Source: Acestrorhynchus altus (Eukaryota; Chordata; Actinopteri; Characiformes; Acestrorhynchidae). From it: a stretch of 64,000 nt of DNA. The DNA lies in the NCBI GenBank assembly GCA_034509495.1, contig CM067518.1, positions 970,430-1,034,429 on the forward strand, read 5' to 3'. Positions 10,455 to 23,070 of this stretch are shown here, piece after piece. Both the position numbers and the translations under genes were made by a program. The notes below the pieces were generated by a model. That model was not told the DNA's origin. It did not search any database and saw nothing but the letters and a program-made list of their open reading frames with translations. Within the stretch, counting starts at the first letter, position 1. The number at the start of each line of letters is the position of its first letter.

Positions 10455-10610
10455 TGCAGGGGTCACTGCATTGGAAGCAGCTCAGGATGACGTGCTGGCT
10501 GGACACCAGCAGCTCTATGAAAGTACTGGACATGCTGACCCACTATGGAGCATCCTTTTATTGGCTAATAGGCTGTGCATCAACACACACAATAACCATC
10601 ATGCAAAGTC
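10455..10610. repeat. Segmental duplicate, copy 2
   Basis: Partner of 9960..10150 in the same orientation, about 490 bases downstream. Between them, 10190..10340 carries an inverted fragment of the hATGTCC-type MITE family, recognised by CCACGTCTGGCTTTAGGCAT. Confidence 0.7.
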
Positions 10611-11126
10611 ATACGCTCAGACTCATGTTTATCAAATGGTGGCGGGGGGCTGTGTTCATAAGTGTGTACACGAGAGAAAAAAATCAGCCCTCTCAGTCTG
10701 ACGAGTCAAACATAATGAGACACAGTGGCAACCTTGATTGTTTCCATGGCACCAAAAGCTGAGCGGTGTGTGCGGAAGCCCCGCGTGTGGTAACCTTGTG
10801 AATGTTGTTGTCGGGCTTTGGGATGAAGGATTAGAGCAGTGCTGAAGGAACAGTGACAAAACATATATAAACTGTTACCCAATCAACGTTGTTTATCAGC
10901 ATAAAGGGTTTTCTACAACTGTGACAATTATAGAAGGTTGTAGAAAATATATCGGGGTGAGCAACCCTGGTCCTGGAGTATATATAGTCTCCTTGGGACT
11001 ATAAGGGTCTGTCTGTTGTCCACCAAAACTGACCACACCAACATGACAATCAATAATTAGAGAAGCTGCCAACAGGCCCATGGTCACTATGGAGGAGCTG
11101 CAGAGATCCACAGCTCAGGTGGGATA

Positions 11127-11141
11127 TTATTATTATTATTA

Positions 11142-11188
<47 letters not shown>
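11127..11188. repeat. (ATT)n microsatellite
   Basis: About 20 ATT units with one interruption. The surrounding 10650..11760 contains no gene I recognise. Confidence 0.95.
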
Positions 11189-11190
<2 letters not shown>

Positions 11191-11764
11191 GGTTTCAGCA
11201 ATAGTGGCTACTTAAAGTGTTCATTAGAGACTTTTGGACATATTGTGTAATCAATTTTGATGGGTTTAAGGATCTAAGGGGTCATTTTTGTATTTTGGGG
11301 TTTACGGTTGGAGGGAGATCTCCACATTTGATGCTGGTTGATGGTTCTCGCTCTTCGCTCAGGCCAAGAATAAAACTGAAACGGCACCAAAAAAAGCAGA
11401 AGAAGATCAGCCGCCAGCGGATATGATCAGAAAAGTGATCTGTCTTCCCGTGTTTGTTTGTAACAGATCATTAAAGTCATGCCTCAGAGGCAAGCAGACA
11501 CCAGCTCTCTGTTTCTTCTGATGTATGACAGCAGATGAGTCAGTCGAGTCAGACTCTGACAGTCGAATAAATGCGTATCATTACGGGAACGACTGAGATG
11601 TTCTGAGATACTGATGCAGTGAACAATGAGGCTGTTTATGAAGAATGATATTTTGGTTGGTTGATGATGAACTAAATTTGAATGGATTTGTTTTTTCTTG
11701 TGAGGCTGCCGTGCAGGCTGGTATCCACGCAGGCAGGGTTTTCTGGTTTTCAACATTAATGAAT

Positions 11765-12235
11765 GAATACCACAGCCAGTAGGTGTGGATTGGTGGAGTC
11801 CAAAATCTTTAGAGATGGTTCTTTTTCCAACCTGAAGAGCATCAACAACTCTTATTCACACCTTCCACTGGGTTCCTTTGTGAGCTGGTGGACTATTACT
11901 AGCTTTGTTCTTGGTGTGATCTTTATTGGTGGAGCACTCCTGGGAGGGTGATAATGGTATTGAATTTCCTTCATTTGTACACAATCTGTCTGACTGTGAA
12001 TTGGTCAGATTGGAGTCCAGACACGTTAGAGGTGGTATGTAACCTTTTCCAGCTCGATGAGCATCAATAACTCTTCTTCTGAGCTCCTCAGGAATCTCCT
12101 TTGTTGGTGTCATGGTACATTTCCACAAACATTTTGTGAAGATCAGACTTTGATAGATCCCTGTTAAATAAAACAGGACACGCAGACTTTAGCTCAAATT
12201 TATATAGAAATATAGAAGATTCTAAAAGATTCGGC
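11765..12235 (-). mobile_element. Tc1-like transposon relic with a duplicated 5' segment
   Basis: Reading on the minus strand, this is the 5' UTR and N-terminal DNA-binding part of a vertebrate Tc1-type transposon. It includes the GATCAGACTTTGATAGATCC leader, an ATGACACCAACAAAGGAGA start region and the GGAGTGCTCCACCAATAAAG box. The helix-turn-helix segment is present twice (11783..11867 and 11993..12105). Frameshifts abound, so the copy is dead. Confidence 0.8.
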
Positions 12236-12649
12236 CTCTGCCCTCTAATAATTTATTCATGAATCTTTTTTGAGGTGTCCTTCTGAAGCTTTCATGCTTT
12301 CTGATTACAAAGCCTAAAGGTCCTTGGATTTCCCTCTTGAGGGTTGTTCCTCTCACTGCAGCTTTCAAATCTCTTCCTTGTATTAAAGATGAGGAACACC
12401 AGAGCAGAACCAAGATGGCCAGTTTAGAACACCAGTGATTAGAAGGCTGGGGTTTTTGTGATAGCACTGGAACCACAGTCAGACTCCATTTTCACTACAT
12501 TAGACCCCCTGCATATGTAACAGTGCCACATCTGACTGGCCCTCAAATGAACCTTCTCAGATAAGGTTGGAACTTTGAGGTTTAAAGCTAATTCAGATGT
12601 GTCATTGTGAAAGTTGTACATCAGTCCAACGCGACCAAAATACACTGTA

Positions 12650-12790
12650 CGTCCAACGATGTGTGGACACCCCTTCTAATGAATTAATGAATACACTCAG
12701 CTACTGTATTGAATACAGCTACAGCTACTGTGGCACCCATTGCTGACACAGATGTGCAAATGCACAATTGTAGGCTTTTTGTCAAATAAA
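12650..12790. mobile_element. MITE-like element fragment (GTCCAAA...GTGGACACC type)
   Basis: Begins with a terminus-like GTGTGGACACCCCTTCTAAT. It continues to ATTGCTGACACAGATGTGCA and then AATGCACA, a block shared with 24130, 25205, 36609, 55430 and 56470. Confidence 0.7.
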
Positions 12791-13029
12791 TATTTATATT
12801 CTGTTCATTTTTCCACCTCAAATGGAGACAAAATCAAATAGTCTAGGATCTCCAGAAAACAATATCTGGTATGTGTCTCCTATAAAAACAAAAACATCCC
12901 ACAGAATTAGTCTAGAGTTGGAGGTGTTCATAAATATTTGGACATACAGTGTTTATGTTAAAAGTCTCCCTTTTTGAGTAGGAAAGCTGACGAGGTGGAG
13001 CGCCTTTAATTTATTCTGCATTCAGCTAA

Positions 13030-13031
13030 TG

Positions 13032-13063
<32 letters not shown>

Positions 13064-13135
13064 AGATTAATCTGCTGATCATTTTCTTCATTAATCAATT
13101 GGTGTTTTTTTATTATTATTATTATTATTATTTTT
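13030..13135. repeat. Two short ATT microsatellites
   Basis: ATT runs at about 13030..13062 and 13110..13133 separated by AT-rich sequence. Nothing coding is seen between 12800 and 13780. Confidence 0.85.
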
Positions 13136-13779
13136 AATAGTCATACATCAGTGAGAGTCTCTGTTTGGTTGCATGTGTTTTCAGTACCAGTACTGATATT
13201 AATGCACATGCCATGATAACCACTGATTGAATTACCATGGCACACCTAAAACCAGTACACTGCTGCAAACCTAACTTGCACACAACAAACAAAAGGCTTT
13301 GTCTTTCTGACTGCTACAGTGTCCAGCTCTGTCCAGCCTTGTCCAGCTCTGTCCAGATGACTTTCTGGACGCAAGAGAAAAGTCAAAACTGGTGGGGAGA
13401 ATCTGGGCTTAGTTTCGCTGAACACTGCTCATCTTACATCACTGTTCTCAGAAGAAACCCTTCCAGTGTTGCTGAAAGGCTCTAATAATAATCCAATCAC
13501 AGTGTGTCCAGGACATGTTAACAATTGGCGCCTCTAACGCAGTCAACAGAAGTCAGAACATGTTGATGCAGCCTGATTCAGCAATCAGGAGCTGATTGAA
13601 TTAATGGTGTGGTACTAGAGCAGCTGGTGGGGGAGAGTGTTGAACTGAAGGTCTGCTCCTGAAGTAGAAGAGAATGATTTCTGAAAAACTCGAAACCACT
13701 GGATTACGTGTTGATTACAGTCACAGAGCTTTATCGTCTCTCATCTGAGCAGAGATCATCAGTCTGTCAGCTGCGGAAG

Positions 13780-14300
13780 CTCGTCAAAACGTCTCCACCA
13801 AGACAAAAGTGGTCACTGAAGACGACCCGCTGCCGTTCTGAGAGATTTCATGACAGCCTGGCACAAACCTGGTGTTAGATCCTAAGCTAATTGATTCAGT
13901 TCATTGTGCTCGAGTCACACCTCACGTGGTGTCATGGTGTTGGGTGCAAAGATCACCTTTGACAACGTTACGTTAAAGAGGTTCTGCAACCAGTGGTTCT
14001 ACCTTTTCTGAACACACACTCTGGTGCTCTATTCCAACAGGACAATGCTTGTCCACATCATCTATCATCTCAAGATCTGGTCTTGAGGACACAGACACTA
14101 CGCCGTGGTTGGTCTCATCTCCAGACCTGTCCCTGATTGAAAATGTGTGGGACGCTATTGGACACTCCACCCCTACCACACCATCTGCGGAACTGAGTGA
14201 GAACATTCAAGCTGCATGACATGGATCATCACAGGACACCATTAGGAACCTCTTCAACTCCGTGCAGAGACGTCTGGTATGTTGCGTTATAAAGTGAGAA
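13780..14300 (+). mobile_element. Tc1/mariner-like transposase relic
   Basis: The plus strand reads GVMVLGAKITFDN-like text, then FQQDNACPH, then SPDLSLIENVWDAIG split across frames. It ends with PLPHHLRN, VRTFKLHD and RNLFNSVQRRLV. These are successive parts of a Tc1 transposase catalytic domain. Stops and shifts show decay. A terminus-like CTAATAAAGTGGCTGGTGAG follows at 14462..14481 and may be the 3' end of this or a related element. Confidence 0.8.
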
Positions 14301-14519
14301 AGGTTTGTTCTTCCGTCATGTTAGAATTATTTCTGTAAGTCTTTGTCTGATTCAGTGATGAATGACTTGGGGACAGACAGCAGATCACTGCAGCTCAGTA
14401 ACTGTGTACTAATATAGTTATTCTACTGTAAAAATCAGTGAGACCCACAAGGTTGGGTTCCTAATAAAGTGGCTGGTGAGTGGAAGCACAAGGTATCTGT
14501 ACAGACACGTGGACATGTA

Positions 14520-16720
14520 TTTGCCTGCTGGCAGAATAGCACACATTAGTCCATCTCCTATAAGAGACTGGTCTTAGTGAGCAGGTGTCCCATTACTTTT
14601 TTCCATATAGTCTATCTTTGGAAAAAGACATCCTAATTGATGGTTTCTTTTCCACATGTGTCCTTGCTCCCTTCTGCCCACTGTCTCTCGTTGTCATCTC
14701 TCTCCCATGTCTTATTAATATCTCTGACCAGCCTGAGCGCCGCAGGAAGTGGATCTCACTCTGGCCTTTCATAATGAGATTGTGCCCAATGCTGAGCTGA
14801 TGTTTCATACATGCTATTCTGGGAGAAGCTGAAATATCAAACAGGCATAAGCTCTAAAATTGGTGGAGTTCTTCAGCAACTCACAAAGTCCACATCAAAT
14901 CTTTGAAGTCCAATCATTAGTCAGGTATCAGCCTCAAGCCATGTTCTGTAGGAAAACTGGTTCCATGCTAAGGTTCTCCAGAGCAAAAGAAGGCATGGTG
15001 ATGTTTGAGAGCTGGTGCAGCACTGAGTTCACTGGAGTTAACTTCTATAGTTTCTACAGTCCCAGACTCTCAGTGCATGATCCAGTTCATTAATCCCATA
15101 AAGTCTTTGACAGGAAATGATGGATGTTCTGTTTAACTTTAGAGTACATATGTTTTCATAGTTTAATGCACTTTTATAGGAGACACATTATTTCAGGAGA
15201 TCATAGACTGCATTTAAGACATGTTTAAAACATGACTCAAACCCTTCATATCTCAGAAATCCTGTGTTAAATTGATCACCTAGAGTGTTGGAGGTGGAAA
15301 TGCAGTCATTTTTATGAATTATTTGTAATGATTAGATATACAAGGATATTTATAATAATAAGTTCTTCGAAATATTTGGTCCAAATCAAACAAAAAACAA
15401 CCCAAATGTTCTTCATTACATTTGTTATTTATTTATGTATTTATATATTTATGTTTGCATCAGTATTATACCCTCTATTCCTTTATTATCCCTCTTTGAA
15501 CTCTGTGTGAGCAAAGAAAAAAAGCAAACAGAAGTTGATCCATGTTTGCTTTTTGGAGAAAAACAGTCTATAGCAGTCTGTAACGCTTGCAGGTCGTCTA
15601 TATGCGCTACCATCTTTTCACTTCCGTTTACTGACCCTGTGCAGCCCCTCTGTTGATGACATATTCTGAGGTGTTTCCTTGGTTCCACAAAAAAACTGGT
15701 GTAAACGTGGGCTGGTTCACTGAAAGACACCAAGGTTCTTATACATAAGCCTGAATGGAACCAGTTCAAGATCCAGAGATCATTTGGTGGAAATGTGCTA
15801 TCAGTATGTTTTGCTTTTCAGACTCAAGCAGGAGCACTGGCCCTCTTGACCTCTCGACATCAGTGAGAATAGCAGTCAAAGCTTGACATTTATCAGAGAA
15901 CCAGTGAAGTTGGCATTGCTTTGGCGTTGCTGTCTCGTCAGGAAATGATTCTCATCAATTTTTCATGAGGTCAGGTCAGGTCAGGTATTGTACAGGTCAG
16001 GTATCTGAGTTGAATTTTGCTGAAGTTCTGCAGGTTCAAACAGAATTTTGCTGACGTTTATCAGGCAGCACTCAAATCAGGACAAACTTCAGCCATATTC
16101 CAGTTGGGCTCAAACAGAATTTTGAGGAGGTTTATTTACATTCGGATTCGAATGCTGCGGATTGTGTTTTATTAACCTTGAGTAGAAAGTCAGGTTCTGT
16201 AATTCACCTAAAATATTCATGAGAATATGGCTGTGAGTCCTTTGTGAGGCTGGAAATTGAATTGTTAGTTATCTTTCAACTCTTAAAGTAATTCAGAAAC
16301 AGAGAAAAGGAAGGTGTTTTGAAGTAGAAGACTGTGACACTAAGACTCACAGTGGTGCATTTGTGCATTTGCATGAACAACAAATGGTGCAGGAGTTGTG
16401 TAGTGATATCAAGCCACTTCTTCGTTATTTGTCAAATGACCAGTGTCACAGTGTACTTTCCGTCCAACGATACCAGAAGGCAAACACTGAACACTCATTA
16501 CACATGGAAATGTTGTACCTCACAGGTCTTTTTGTCAAAAATGATGTGGTTGGGAAAGAAGGACATGACTGTATATTCTACAGCAGGATCAGGAGGTAAC
16601 CTCTACCTAACCTTAACTGTCCCACTCGCTTTTGCAGGCTGTGTGCAAGAGTCTGTACAGGCTGGTTCAGTCGATTACCGATTAACGCTGGTTGTTCGGT
16701 TGCACTAGTTTAGGCTGTTG
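14520..16720. other. No gene recognised
   Basis: I find no exon-like segment here. The stretch has a terminus-like GCAGGTGTCCCATTACTTTT at 14582, a fragment around 15140..15215 (CATAGTTTAATGCACTTTTA, GGAGACACAT) that recurs near 12860, 32620 and 46255, and ordinary AT-rich sequence. Short open frames are not supported by family resemblance. Confidence 0.5.
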
Positions 16721-16721
16721 G

Positions 16722-16785
16722 AGTTTAATTTAATTTAATTTAATTTAATTTAATTTAATTTAATTTAATTTAATTTAATTTAATA
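16722..16785. repeat. (TTTAA)n pentanucleotide repeat
   Basis: About twelve perfect TTTAA/AATTT units in a row, a clean pentanucleotide microsatellite. Confidence 0.95.
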
Positions 16786-17224
16786 TTTACACCATTTCAA
16801 TAAAATTCAGGCGTCAAAGGTTTAAAGCTACTCCGTCTCTCTGGAACCAACAGTCAGTGACATCTGAAGATGGGTTCTGGATTAAAACCGTTCATGGTCA
16901 AATCTTCTGCAAACAAGGTTCACTGACAGACAACCCAAGACAGCTTTATTTAAATAGCACATTTAAAAGACATCTAGGGTCAATCAAAGTGCTGGACAGT
17001 AAACCAAGGACCTAAAATAAGAGTCCAATAAAACAAGACAGCAACACAGTACAGAATCCCTAAGAGGGTTCGAAGGCCACGGCAAAGAAATGGGTCTTAA
17101 GTTTGCTTTTAAAATTACATTTCTAATGTTGAAGAAGACCACCTGCTTGTTTCTTCAATCATTGTCCATGTTATCCGCTCTCCTGACCATACAGGCGCAC
17201 CTCCATCTGTAATTAGACTGTAGT

Positions 17225-17420
17225 CCAGCGGTCACCAACCCTGCTCTTGGAGAGCTAGCTTCCTGCAGACGTGACATTCAACCCTAATCCACCCTACCTG
17301 ATCCAATTAATCACTGCTTTCATAGGTTCTTGCTTGGCTGAATGGCATGTGTTGGAGTTGGATTAGAGTTGAAACCAGCAGGAAGGTAGTTCTCCAGGAG
17401 CAGGGCTGGTGACCCCTGCT
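17225..17420. repeat. Palindromic MITE-like repeat
   Basis: The left arm reads CACCAACCCTGCTCTTGGAG, and the right arm ends in the inverted form CTCCAGGAGCAGGGCTGGTG. The centre reads CCTACCTGATCCAATTAATC. It is a short hairpin-forming dispersed repeat with no open frame. Confidence 0.75.
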
Positions 17421-17945
17421 GTATTCCATCTGACCCTCCTCTCACCCTGATCTTCAATGGTCCCAGCTATTATGTCATTCTCAGCATTACAGTGACACTG
17501 ATGTGTTGGTGGTGTGTTTGTGTGTGTTAGAACAGACACAGCAGTGCTGCTGGAGTGTTTAAACCCCTCAGTGTCACTGCTGGACTGAGAACAGTCCACC
17601 AACCAGAAACGTCCAGCCGACCAGGTCCTGTGGGCACTGATGAAGGACTAGAGGATGACCAACACAAACTGCAGAAACAGATGAGCTTCTGTCTCTGACT
17701 TCACATCTACAAGGTGGAGACACTCGGTAGGAGTGTCTAATAGAGTGGACAGTGAGTGGACACAATGTTTAAACACTCCAGCAGCACTGCTGTGTCTGAT
17801 CCACTCGTACCAGCACAACACACACTAACACACCACCACCATGTCAGTGTGACTGCAGTGCTGAGAACGACCCACCACCCACATCATATCTGCTCTGTGG
17901 TGGTCCTGTGGGGTCCTGACCATTGAAGATCAGGGTGAAAGGAGC
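17420..17945. mobile_element. Foldback element copy
   Basis: Carries both halves of the foldback family: a left arm through GATGTGTTGGTGGTGTGTTT and a right arm through CACACTAACACACCACCACC, with CCACAAGG-type central text about the GTCCAGCCGACCAGGTCCTG box. The outer ends are truncated compared with 7450..7966. Confidence 0.8.
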
Positions 17946-18789
17946 ATAACAAAGCAATGACTGATGCTCTGCCTTTTCTTTGCGCTGGTCAGGAGCCTGG
18001 CAGCATGTTGAACCAGCTGCCTGCCCGACAGGATGGACTGACTGAATGAATGCATATATTTCAGGTCCTTCAGAGACAAAATGTGTTTGAGTTTTACAAG
18101 ATTTCTCCTGATAATTGAAGCTGCCCTGAACTTTGATATTTATTTGCTTCACAAATGTGAGAACAGAGTCAAAAAGGACACCAAGGTTTCTGGCACAGGC
18201 TGTGGAACTAATGCCGCCAAGAGTTCTAAAGATAACATTATCAGTTTTGTCTTGGTTTAAAAATATGGTCCTGTTCTAGGCGGAGGTCTGTCTGACCCGT
18301 TGCTCAAGGCTGTGCTGAAAGGCAATGTGAATTAGTTCATCAGAGTTCACTACAGGTTCACAGGTTAACACGAAGAACGGAGCTGAAAAAGACAATAAGA
18401 CCTCTACGCAACACAGCTCCCATTCATGGATGACAGCAGGACATCCTTGAACGGCACAAGAGAAAGCCTCCCGTTCCTCAGGGATGAATGAGTCAGATTA
18501 GACATGATGCATTGGCTTCCATTTTTCTTTTTTCTTCTTTACAGTCTAAGAGTGCCGAAGCTTTCACGAGTGCATATTATGACGCAAGCACATCTAAATC
18601 TGCAGAGCCGTTTGGACCTGCTACAACGACCTTGATATTTTTATATTTAATTGGTGGGCATTTTAAAACACTCCATAGTAACAGCTCTATATTAACCTTC
18701 CTAAGCCATCTTATGAATAACCATTTCAGCACTTGGGTTACACGGCACATTAAAACTTAGATACGGAACCACAACAAACAAATGAGACA

Positions 18790-19250
18790 AAATTTTATAC
18801 TGGTATTAATTAACTGATTAATAGACTGGTGTTAATTAGTATTGACTGGTATTAAGTTTGCACTAATTAATTGTGCACTAATAACTGCAACTAAACATTT
18901 CAGTTTTGCCCGTTCCTCCGTACAAAACTGCTCCAGCTCTGTTATGTTCATGGGTTTCCTTCCATGACTTGCTTGCTTCGGGTGCTTCCACAACATTTCT
19001 ATTGGATTAAAGTCAGGACTTTGACTGGGACATTCCAAAATGTTCAAATGAAAACATTTGGTAGGACTACTTGTTTGCTTAGAGTCGTTGTCTTGCTGCA
19101 CGACCCACATTCTCTTGGGATTTGGCTCACAGACAGATGTCCTGTCATTTCCCTTAAAATTTGCTGTAATAATTCTTCATCGTTTCATCAGTGATGACAC
19201 ATTATCCACTTTTTGGTGAGATTGTAACTCAATTGTATGCAGAAATACAG
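18790..19250 (-). mobile_element. Tc1-like transposase relic
   Basis: The minus strand has a readable open stretch WVVQQDNDSKQTS, then NILECPSQSPDFNPIEMLWK and KPMNITELEQFC. This is the catalytic C-terminal part of a Tc1-type transposase, including the SPDxNPIExxW block. The N-terminal half is missing, and both sides run into AT-rich sequence, so it is a fragment. Confidence 0.85.
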
Positions 19251-19259
19251 AACGTTTGA

Positions 19260-22200
19260 GGAACCACTGTAAAGTGTGCGTGTTCAAAAGAGCTGCTGTT
19301 GTTCAGTTCCCTTCTCAGATTGATGTAAAAGTCACACTGATTGGTCCAAATTGTAACTTAACACCTCTGCGTCACATGACGATAAAGATCAGTACAGGCC
19401 ACTTTGACATGCTGTGTGACCGTAATTATGGAGAAACGTACTTCCACTTCAATTAATCTGGCTGTGATTGTATGAAGTGCATTCCAATCATCCCAACAGC
19501 ACTACACCGGGAATTCAGGACATTTGAAAGTGAAAGTGTTCACTTCAAAGGGAACCTCAAACTGGGAGCAGCAAGTGATCCTGGGGAACTTCTGGGTTGA
19601 CTGGAATGCACCCAGTGAAGCCACTGGCATTAGACTCTATTCAAACCACCAGAGTTCAGAGGTTTTATACTTGGTTTGGTTGTTTGGTGAAGCTGAGTGT
19701 AAAGATGAGTTCAGCTCAGAGTTCATAGTCACCACAGTCATGACCAGACTATGAAATCCAGATTGTCGTGCAGTGTCGTTCATAGTGAGCTTGGTGTTGT
19801 CTTGTAATGGTGGCCCGGTGGTTCGCGTGCCGATCACAGCGCTGTGTCGTACCCCCATCTGAAGAGAACCACTGCACGAATGCTATGTTCAGACTGCCAG
19901 TCCTGAACAGTCTGGACAACCCAAAACCACATGGAATCTGATTTTTGAGAATCAAGATCTAGGCCACGTTTGGATGTGGTTTGAAATCCGATTTGTCGGA
20001 TTTGTTCTGATGCATCTCAGTCTGGGCACTGTTTCCTGAAATCGGTCATCTCGGTCAAATCAGTCATCTCCAAAGGTCTGAGAAACAAATCCAACTTCCT
20101 GTCTGCACCACCTTTGTGGGGGGACTTGTGTTACCTGAGGTGACACCTAGGTTTAGTGTTCACACTTAGCAAAATGAAGTCAATTAAAGAAAAGGAATGA
20201 TTGGTCCAAGCCAAGCAAAGTCCTCGTGAAAGCACCATTAGATCTTGTTAGATCACAAAGCTACAGCTTTTAACACACTGTGCTGAGTGAACGCCACATA
20301 TCAGTCACGGGAAGAGTATTTACTCTGAACGTTCCCGGGAAAAAGGACCTTCTCTGTGATGAATGTTGATGATGATGGTGCAGGTCTCCCTCGACAGTCT
20401 TTCTTCAGTTCAAGGCCATTTACAAATGCATTTTACACAAAAATAGCATCAGTTTGACTGTGAGCAGAGACAAAAAACACCAAACCACGCCCTGGTCTGT
20501 CTGTTGTCTTTGTTTGTTTGTTTCTTGGGTCTGGATGGAACATCCATGTAGAGGTCCAAGCAATAAACAATAATTAGCAATCAATAATCAAATGAATAAT
20601 CAATCAATTAAATATATATAAACAGTTTCAGCATCTCAGGTAATTTCTGCATAATTCATGTTTTGAGATGTAAACATTTTTTGATTTAGATGTAAACAAA
20701 TTTTTGTTTTACAAAACTGGAAAAATACATTTACTTTAAGCAATATTTTTTTTTTTTTTTGGGCCACAAAACCATTTCAATGATATTTGATTTTAAAAAC
20801 ATGTTTTAGCCCAAAACATTTCTCAAAACTTTGCTAAGACAAACTGATGCTTCCAAACTGGGAAGAGGAAACATTCTTATTCGATTTTTCTTAAATTTCT
20901 TTTATTTTATCGAATGTATTTTCCATTTCTCTTACATTTGTTCTGTACAGCACTTCGAGCTGCATGTATGAAAAGTGATGTGTGTGTATATAAATATATA
21001 TAATGAGATGATACAACTACAGACACACAAATGAAGAAAAGTCCTCCTGATATAACGCCAGATGGTTCCATCTAACCAATTTTCCATCTCTACCCAAGAG
21101 CTTGATATTTCATTATTTTACAAGACAATCATTTGCATAACGGTGACCCTGAGAACCTGCCCAGCGGGACCAATATTTTTGGAATCAAGTTTAACACAGA
21201 TTTCACATTTCCAGTGTAAGAGCATTAAAGGTCTATGGAATTTTTTTAGACGCTTCTAAGATCAGTTTCATATGAAAACCTCTTTATATTACGGTTGAGC
21301 CAGAAAATATGTACCATATAAAACTGAGGTAATGTTAAAAAAAAATCCTACAAGCAGTTTATTATTATTAAACATATTAAATGTCATGAAAATATTATGA
21401 CTTAAATGCCTAAAATTAAATTCAGCTGCAAGTGATTAGACCACGGTTAGAGAGGCCTTTGGAGGAGTCTGTCTAATTTCAACCTCAGACATTAGTTCGG
21501 TTTGCTCTTGATTGTTAAAGTGATTGGTCTCCGTGGCCAGATCAGAACTAAAGTTATAGACGCCGATGAGTCGTCTGAGGAAGGGAGTCAAAAAGAACAA
21601 TTCAGAACATTTAAAACAACTGCCAACATGACCAGGCCATCCTAGAATATTCATCCGTAGAGTTGACCACAAGAAATGTAACGAAGAATCCTAGAATGTC
21701 ACCATGGTAACAACAGGCAGCTCTTGCCCGATAGAATTTTGACACATTTCTATTGTATATTTACTAGTACATCTAAAAAAAATGTGAGTATCATAATATT
21801 CTATTTTTCCAGAGGCACTAGTGTGATTCAATCAAACAGAGATTTATTCATATATGTTCAGTGCACTTGATTTTTTTGAGTTTATGTAACTTTTGCAAAA
21901 ACGTTCTGAATAATTGAAAAAGTGATCACAGAAAACTACAAGTGCATCTCAATAAATCTCAAAAAAAAGAATTAAATTCAAAAAGGCAAACGTTTATATT
22001 CACTACATTTAAACTGTAAAACAAAAAGACTTCAGTTTACATGTAATAAATAAAAACAGGTCCGTTTCCCTTTGAATGAAATTCTGAACATGAAGGAACG
22101 GTTTCATGAATTTGTGATGTTATACAACAACAAGCCAGCATTCAAACCTACTGCTGCCTCACGTCATAAACACTGCTTGAGGTTTGTCTCAATGTATGAA

Positions 22201-22700
22201 AAATCTATTTTTAAAATTAGGATATTTTAGCTACACATTTTATATTTGCATAATGGGTTGAACTGTATCACGGTATCGTAGTGCAGTGCAACACCTGAAA
22301 GGTTCCAGCAGGTTTTTTGGTAAATCGTCCTGTTTCTGTTCAGTGTGGTCAGTTCTGTGGTTCATGAAGGAACAGAAATAAATAAAATAAACATACAGAA
22401 AAAATCCCTTTACAGTTCTTCATCTTCTAGATGATGTCTGTTAGTATTGTTGTTTGCTGTGTAAAAGAATGTGACGTGGTTTTTGGGACTATGTTTACTT
22501 GACGTTTGAATCAGTGAAGCAAAAACCCGACTGTTGTCTGACTCGTGTAAACCTGGAGCTTCTCAATATCTGATTATTTAAATGCACATAAACAACCAAA
22601 AACAGCATTTTCTGCAGTGATCGAGTGAACGTGTATTAAACGCGTGTGAACGCACTCTGTGGTGACCCGCCGGCAGCGACAGCAGATGTTGTTTTGCTAC
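19260..22700. other. No gene recognised; 3' side of shisal2a
   Basis: I see no exon-like stretch. The sequence is AT-rich with scattered poly-T and poly-A runs (for example 20746..20760) and a TATATA cluster near 20985..21005. If shisal2a has a long 3' UTR it would extend leftward from 22888 into the right end of this interval, but I cannot place its poly(A) site. Confidence 0.45.
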
Positions 22701-22888
22701 TTTTAACACAGCAAATGTGTTATTTCAGACACGAACAACGATTACATGAAAACCAAGTTACTGTTTTGAAAAAGAAAGTGTTGTGAAGCCGAGATGAACC
22801 AGCACATGGTCTTTGAGCAACAAGATGACGCGTGGCAGCACAGTAAGTCCACGCCCAGTGTGGAGGTGCAGTATGGAGGTGCTGCTCC

Positions 22889-23070
22889 CTATGAGGGTCC
22901 CTCCATATTGGTGGTGACAGTGGCCATGAAGCAGCGCTGGAACAGGCGTTCTGGGTCAGCCGGCTGGTTGTCACAGTCCAGTTTGCCCCTGAAGAAATGC
23001 TTGCGGAACCCCTGTGGTCCAGATGGAGGGCCGGGATGACTCGGACCCTCCTGTGGGTCGGCTTCGGCAC
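22889..23070 (-). CDS. shisal2a: shisal2a coding exon 3 (C-terminal tail)
   Basis: The acceptor TTTGCTCTCCAG precedes GTGCCGAAGCC, which supplies two bases of Gly107 and then AEADPQEG. The exon ends in RCFMATVTTNMEGPS and TAG at 22889..22891 on the plus strand. No ATG opens this frame, so a simple ATG-to-stop scan misses it; longer open frames overlap it on other frames. Phase and the conserved C-terminal motif fix it. Confidence 0.93.

Larger units (their letters stand above)
16930..18320. repeat. Nested repeat block
   Basis: The left part (16940..17110) resembles the 3' tail type often seen with fish retroelements: CAGCTTTATTTAAATAGCAC, CAAAGTGCTGGACAGTAAA and AAATGGGTCTTAAGTTTGC. A thematically similar part resumes at about 17945..18320 after a palindromic repeat (17225..17420) and a foldback element (17420..17945). 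This looks like successive insertions into one older repeat; that history is inference. Confidence 0.5.
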
